This document shows, one piece after another, positions 58,672-64,000 of a DNA stretch of 64,000 nucleotides (position 1 is its first letter; the number at the start of each line of letters is the position of its first letter). The stretch spans positions 14,634,171 to 14,698,170 of the forward strand of contig CM060194.1 in the NCBI GenBank assembly GCA_030549335.1, given 5' to 3'. The stretch is from Pontederia crassipes (taxonomy: Eukaryota; Streptophyta; Magnoliopsida; Commelinales; Pontederiaceae). Below the pieces are notes generated by a model. The model had not been told where the DNA came from. It worked only from the letters and a program-made list of their open reading frames with translations, and did no database searches. Both the position numbers and the translations under genes were made by a program.

Positions 58672-59688
58672 CACACAACTGCAAGTGTACAGGTCGAGTA
58701 GAAACCCTGAGTGTCGTAACCCCGTTGCTTTAGATCGATTACTTGTTCAAATTATATCACAAAAATTCTCACGAAATTATTAAGAATAGGTTGGATAAAG
58801 GAACAAACATAGATTAAGAATAACAAAGGAGAGTAAGAAAAGGTCAAGGAGTGATAGAAGAAATTCCCTTGTAATGTATTCATTGATGCTATTGCAAATG
58901 CCGTGTTCAACTTACTAATTTTATAATTTCATTAAGACGCGAATAAAATACTCTCTCTCTCAGCCCACCAATGTATCTATAAATCAAGAAGAGAGTAGCT
59001 ACTAATCACTGAATTAAGATTACTGATTAATAAAATCTTCATCCTTAATCAAAAGAAGAGTTCGATCTCTCGATCTCCTACAACTCACTCTTTTAATCCT
59101 AATCAAAGTGATTGAAATGCAGTTGACACCTCCCACAACTGTTAAGGGTTCTCAACTCGTAACAGTCACTATAGCAGATCACTCGATCTTTAAATGAACA
59201 ATAAACCATCAATTACTAGAAACATAGCAAGTAATGTAACTAATTCCTCTTCTTGGATGAAATTAGTTAAAGCAGAAAATAATTGATCTCTCGATCTAAT
59301 TGAAATCAGGTATAAATTCTAAACAGCCATGCATCACATAAATAGAAGGGAGGAGTCAAATTCGCAATATCAAAAAGTCGGAACAAAAGTCAGCATTAAC
59401 AAAGTTTCATCACAAGGGAATCGAGAATCTTCTTTAGTTCATCCTCATTCTTCAAAGCTATCGTCTCCCTTTTTCACCCCTGTCTCATTCCTCCCTTCTT
59501 CCGGCTTCCTCTCTGCCTTTTTGTTTCCTCCCTGCTCAAAATTCAAATTTTGAAAAGTAGTTAGTCCTCCCTTTTACTCATTCAAATTCCCCACTAAAAA
59601 AATGATAAAAACATTTAAATATGCTCAACTTTTATGTAAATTCGTGAATTTAATTATGATGATTATGAGTACACTAAAGAGGTGATCA
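58672..59688 (-). repeat. LTR of a second Athila/Cyclops-type element
   Basis: Non-coding sequence with aactgcaagtgtacaggtcg at the left, tandem-like gatctctcgatct text in the middle, and an end GTGATCA on the plus strand followed by AATTCCCCCAAG, which on the minus strand is a polypurine tract before TGATCA. So this is a 3' LTR on the minus strand. The left boundary is approximate. It does not match the main family in sequence. Confidence 0.65.
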
Positions 59689-59995
59689 AATTCCCCCAAG
59701 TTTAGCTTTTTGCTTGTCTTCAAGCAATGTTCAAGATAAGAGTAATCTTCATCTTGCTTTTCAGCCAATCTTTTAATATACCAATATGATATTCTTTGCC
59801 TAAGTGCCTTTTCTTTTCCTTCATTCCCTGACTTTAATAAAGATATTAAAAATAAAATATTTTTAACTTCCTCCCTTTTACCTCAAGCCAGAGAAATCAA
59901 ATAGTATAAACAGAAAATAGGAATGTTAATGTTGAATCTGCTTGTACAGTATAGACTCTCTTTTTATTCTTATTTCTTTTCATTTATCCAGTACG
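59689..59995 (-). mobile_element. Internal 3' UTR piece of the second element
   Basis: Follows the polypurine tract (CTTGGGGGAATT on the minus strand) and includes gcttgtcttcaagcaatg, the text typical for 3' ends of Athila-type elements here. It is interrupted at 59996 by another LTR element, and the rest lies outside the window or is lost. Confidence 0.6.
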
Positions 59996-62841
59996 TGTCA
60001 CGGACGTGTCCTAGAAATATCATTTGTGCATAATCATGCATTTAATTAACATACTAAGTAAGTTTGGATGTCCATTTAGTGATATTTGTATATAGTAATT
60101 AATATTTTGATTAGTGCATAATGATTACTTAATTATCGATAAATTTTATAAAGTAATTATATAGGGTTATTAGGAATAAATCATAAAATTTCTAAATATT
60201 ATAATATATATGTTTAAATAGGATTAAGTAAGCTTAATTATGGTTAAAATACTTAGTTATGACAAAAAAATGTGATTGGCCATCACTTAAGTTCGAAACA
60301 GCTGAAGCAGACAGGTGAGAGCTACTCAAAGGGATAATTTTCCAAACCACCATAAGACCTCCGAAAATTCTGAAAAAAAATACATAAGTCCCTTAACATT
60401 ATATTTTCATCGTAGAAACATTACCAGAGGAAGAACCCGAGCGAACCGACCTGGGGAAAATCGGGAACGTCGGCTGTTTCAGGTGCATTTTGATCCAGAA
60501 AATTTTCTTCTGATTGAGAGAATCAGTACTTGGTGATAAACAAACCATAAATTATGAAATTTTGAATGGTTCCTCCATTCGATGTTAGCTTTCCATGCCT
60601 CTAGAATCACCTAAAAAGGAGTTTTATAGAGGAAGTTATGAACTTACCTTCGCAAGTCACTCATCCCATCCCGAGTTTGATACAAGTTCCATTTGTAAAT
60701 TCCGGAACGGTTAGAATAAAGTGAATTAGGGTTTGAAATTTGGATGTGCTTAAATAGACATTCCAAAGGTTCGGTGAGAGGTGGAAGAATCCTATTTCAA
60801 CTTGTATTTTGGGACAAATGAATTTTTCATTTCATAGCGATGCTTTTATCAGATTCCAGGACATTGATAGTTGCGACCCGAATTAACTATTTTTATTATA
60901 AGTCTATATAGCGAGTTAAATTCTCTAATTTTTATGACAAAATACTAATGAAGTCTAGTTTTCATAAAAATTATGCCATAGTTAAATGGACAAGTATTAA
61001 GAAATATATAAATCAATAATTCAGTGACATACAATCTGTCAGGGCACAAATCCTAGGTCAGATTGCTTGGGATATCCTGACTTACTCACTTGGTATTTGA
61101 TAATGATACTTAGGGGTTGAAAACCTAGTCTGTCTAGTTTCTAATTAATCCAAAATCATAAGATTTGCCCATGTCGTTAAGAAGTTATGAATTATTTTAT
61201 TGACGAACACTCAGTCTGAAATCCTAAAACAACACCTAGTTAAGCTTTGGGGAATTGAAAACTTCCAAGTGTGGAATAGCTTATGGATATAAATGGATGA
61301 AGCTAGAAATTAGTATTAGAGGAGGTTATATGCATTTTAGGGTGCATAAGCATTCATACATCATGAGCACACATTGCATATTACCTTACTAGTGATTGGG
61401 AAGTAAGAAAACATTATTGTTTGTAGAAAAAATATCAAGTTGCAAGTGAAAGGGAGGAAATCTAATAAACCTCTTTGAAGTGATAAAGTACAAGGTGAGT
61501 GGGTAAATTTACAACATAGCAAAATGTTATATGTTATTTCTTTTATTTATGGTATTACCTCAAGCAAAGATTATTATTGTTATTATTGAAACATATCTTG
61601 CGCTATGAAAAGTATTTATGATATCTTTCAAGTATTTTATATGAGATGGAGTAATATCTTATACAAAAATGTTTTTAGGGAACAATGCTTGTGAAGTGAA
61701 AATAAGTTTTATTTGATAATGATATGAAATTATGACATGTGTATTTTGATATTGTTAAACTCCATGTGTTCATTAGCCATGCTGTTTGAAAAAGATCTTT
61801 GGGACCGCATTCGATATACATGAAGCTTTTGGGGCGTATATCGGATGTCTTTTCCCTTTGGAGGCTACTCTGTGTGCACGTATTGACCCATGATCACTCT
61901 GCGTATCTGAGAATCATGATTGGGTGACACACAATCATGATTGAGATATGTATTGACCCATGATTTGCTCTGTGTATCTGAGACTCTTGGTTGTGAAGCT
62001 CTGCTTAACTGTATGACACACAATCATAGAGGGATACGTATTGACCCATGATTTGCTCTGCATATCCGTGACTCTTGATTATGAAGCTCTACTTAACTGT
62101 ATGACACATGATCATAGAGGGATACGTATTTACCCATGACGAGTATGTGTAATGACACATGTGTGGAGTTTAAATATAAAAATTATGAGATCTTGAGTTA
62201 CTTTTACTTATGTGAAAGTTCATATGATTTGACAAGTTATGTTATATGTGTTATGCTTTAAATATTTTCTCATATGAAAGAATTGTGGTTATTTAAATGT
62301 TATATGCTATATGCACTCGTATTGTTCCCCTATGTTGTACTTTTATTCCACTCACTGAGCAAATGATTGTTGCTCATAAAACTCATTTTAAATGTTTTTT
62401 TTCAGATACTCGTAAGTTCTCGAGTTGAGTTGACTCGGAGCTTATTTTTGCTGCATATAGAGGAGGTCGAGCCGTTGGAGCACTTTAATCCCCCTTCACT
62501 TTTGTTTTTGGAAGCATGCATGTGTAATAGATAGTCTTAGATATGTTGTAATTAAGTTTGTGAGAAACTTTTTGTAAGGTTGTATAAGACTTGATCCTGT
62601 GGGGTTATATGTCAAATGATTTGTGGAAAAAAAAAGTATAGTGACAATATGCTAATGTCATATCTTATAACTTTTTGTTAAACTTTGATGCATATATATA
62701 TGTCTTTTGTATGTGTGTTGGCAAATACCACAAGATAAGTAAGGGAGGAGATTTTACCGATTTTATTTTTTTGGAATTGCTAAACATAGCTAAGAGTATG
62801 ATAATTGGGATTAGAATTTAGTCACGGAGTTGGGTGTGACA
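59996..62841 (+). repeat. Long 5' LTR (2.85 kb)
   Basis: Starts TGTCACGGACG and ends GGGTGTGACA, with inverted ends TGTCAC and GTGACA. It contains direct repeats of about 88 bases between 61881 and 62150, each beginning tattgacccatgat. No supported gene; the short frame near 60400 is not recognised. Confidence 0.7.
61881..62150 (+). repeat. Tandem repeats in the LTR, 70-88 bases
   Basis: Tattgaccca starts occur at 61881, 61951 and 62039, with a variant near 62127. The intervening text includes gctctgcttaactgtatgac and aatcatagagggatacgta. Such repeats often lie in the U3 promoter part of LTRs. Confidence 0.7.
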
Positions 62842-62850
62842 GTTTTTTTA

Positions 62851-62864
62851 TATCAGAGCTTAGG
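62851..62864 (+). other. Primer binding site, tRNA-iMet-like
   Basis: TATCAGAGCTTAGG lies nine bases after the LTR and resembles the TGGTATCAGAGC site used with initiator tRNA-Met. The first bases differ. Confidence 0.6.
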
Positions 62865-62977
62865 TTATAAGATTCTGTAGACAGTATAACCTAAGTTAAG
62901 GCTAGGTGATATTATTTGCATTAGATTGATAGTGCACGCTTTTGACTTTTTTTTATTTTCATTTTGAAGGGGTAAAT

Positions 62978-63993
62978 ATGCCACCGCGTAGGCATCGTGG
63001 CGATGGCCAATTTGCTATTATTGGCCCAAGTCATTCTGCTCCACTAGACAGTCGACCCGATAGGAGTCCATTAGTTTCATCTCATGCATCAGTACAAGGT
63101 GCGGCACGAGATGTGAATGATAACCCTCCCTTACATGATAATGAGATCCCAGCAGGCCCATCAAGACTTCCTCATGTTGTTGAGCAAGTCAATCCTATTG
63201 AGAATCAAAGTGCTGCACAAGTTCTTGAACAAGCTTTAAGGGCTATTATGAGTGGAATAAACCCAACCTCCCAGGTTATGCAAAGAAATAAATTCTACGA
63301 CAAAATTAGAAAATAAGGTGCAGTTGATTTTGAATGTACAGTTGACCCATCAGAAGCAAAGGCTTGGTTAAAGCGTATGGATAGAATATTTAATCAGATG
63401 TGGTGCTCTAATGAAGAAAGGTTTGATTATATTGTGTCTTTGTTGCAAAAAGATGCTTTGGATTGGTGGGAGACAATTATTGGAAGTCAAAATTTTCCAG
63501 CTACTCTTGGATGGGAGGACTTTCTTCGAGAATTTCGAAAGAAGTATTTGCCCAAAGTATATACTGATAGGAAGCAGAAGGAATTCCTAAATCTGACACA
63601 AGGAGCATTATCAATTGCTGAGTATGAATTAAAGTTCACACAACTATCAAAATATGCACCGAGAGCTTGGTGTCAGATGAAAGTGACAAGTGTAGGCGAT
63701 TCGAAGGAGGACTTCACTTGAACATCAGAGAAAAAGTTGAAATGTTGGAGTTCACTGACTACTCCAAATTGGTGGCAGCAGCACTAAGAGCTGAAAATCT
63801 TATAGAGGAAAGGAATCAAGTTAGCCAACATTTGAAAAGACCAAACTCCAACTTTACGCAGACTGGGCCAAGTAATAAAATGGCAAGATATGGTGATGGT
63901 ACATTTCACTCTCATGGTAACTTTTACAATAATAGAAGGCATAGAAATGGATCACAAGGTGCACAAAATATCATGCCAACCAAAAAAATATGA
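62978..63993 (+). pseudogene. gag region of the gypsy element
   Basis: Starts ATG with MPPRRHRGDGQFA, a start typical for Del/Tekay gag. The gag core follows: PSEAKAWLKRMDRIF, RFDYIVSLLQKDALDWWE, TLGWEDFLREFRKKYLPKVY, RKQKEFLNLTQGALSIAEYE, KFTQLSKYAPRAW, then VEMLEFTDYSKLVAAALRAE. It would form the particle core. The zinc knuckle and pol are beyond the window edge. The region is broken and is a fossil. Confidence 0.8.
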
Positions 63994-64000
63994 ATACACA

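Larger units (their letters stand above)
59996..64000 (+). mobile_element. Ty3/gypsy element with tRNA-iMet-like primer site, runs off the window
   Basis: A 5' LTR (59996-62841), a primer site and a gag region are visible; the rest is beyond the window, so the second LTR, the TSD and the LTR age cannot be judged. The gag type (below) and the primer resemble the Del/Tekay side of the plant chromoviruses. The gag region is broken. The element entered the internal part of a minus-strand LTR element. Confidence 0.75.

Noticed and set aside
61861-62160. CRISPR-like repeat
   Set aside because: Repeats are 70-88 bases with related spacers, inside a plant LTR. There is no short repeat with unique spacers and no cas gene.

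Overview
The window reads as nuclear DNA of a flowering plant with a large, repeat-rich genome; the species cannot be named from the sequence. Evidence: Ty3/gypsy retroelements of the Athila type with the plant tRNA-Asp primer site, a plant L1-type LINE with a C-terminal RNase H, hAT-like DNA elements, GRF zinc-finger and FAR1/FHY3-type coding pieces, and low-GC DNA with GC-rich islands. No rRNA, tRNA gene, CRISPR array or prokaryote-like operon is visible.

Layout. 1-7.83 kb: a degraded Athila-like element (814-6691, TSD TGTTT) nested in an older one, of which LTR-like sequence (left) and an integrase fragment (right) remain. 7.83-17.9 kb: a long array of the pentanucleotide TATAG/CTATA, split by a solo LTR (8014-9780), two GC-rich hAT-like elements (10010-10890, 11321-12606) and a 5'-truncated LINE (13354-17415). 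17.9-30 kb: a plus-strand solo LTR (TSD AATAC) split by a complete, very young minus-strand element of the same family (18749-29136, TSD GTAAT). 29.8-35.7 kb: a recent 2.9-kb tandem duplication made mostly of CTATA array. 35.4-38.5 kb: a GC-rich leader, a two-exon GRF zinc-finger gene, and a FAR1/MULE-like 3' coding piece cut by a reduced family copy (38455-about 41980). 42.3-44.9 kb: TATAG array with a MITE. 44.9-58.7 kb: a FAR1-type DNA-binding domain gene split by another family member (46198-58465, TSD GAAAC), which itself carries a nested solo LTR (46472-48159, TSD ATCGG). 58.7-64 kb: part of a different minus-strand LTR element, entered by a plus-strand gypsy element (LTR 59996-62841, gag following) that runs off the window.

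The main theme is one LTR family present at least six times (LTR about 1.7 kb, TGATG...CATCA, tRNA-Asp primer site). The young copy holds only two long reading frames, an Athila-type gag and an ATHILA ORF-1-like protein, and no recognisable protease, reverse transcriptase or integrase, so it probably depends on a partner element. Its non-coding parts are studded with the motif CGGCCGTAA, and its 3' UTR holds a duplicated conserved module. The second theme is the pentamer array, which has taken LTR, LINE, hAT and MITE insertions and changes strand orientation several times.

The only plausible host coding units are the small GRF zinc-finger gene and two FAR1-type pieces, both interrupted. All LTR elements are treated as fossils and described only by boundaries, family, parts and relative age.
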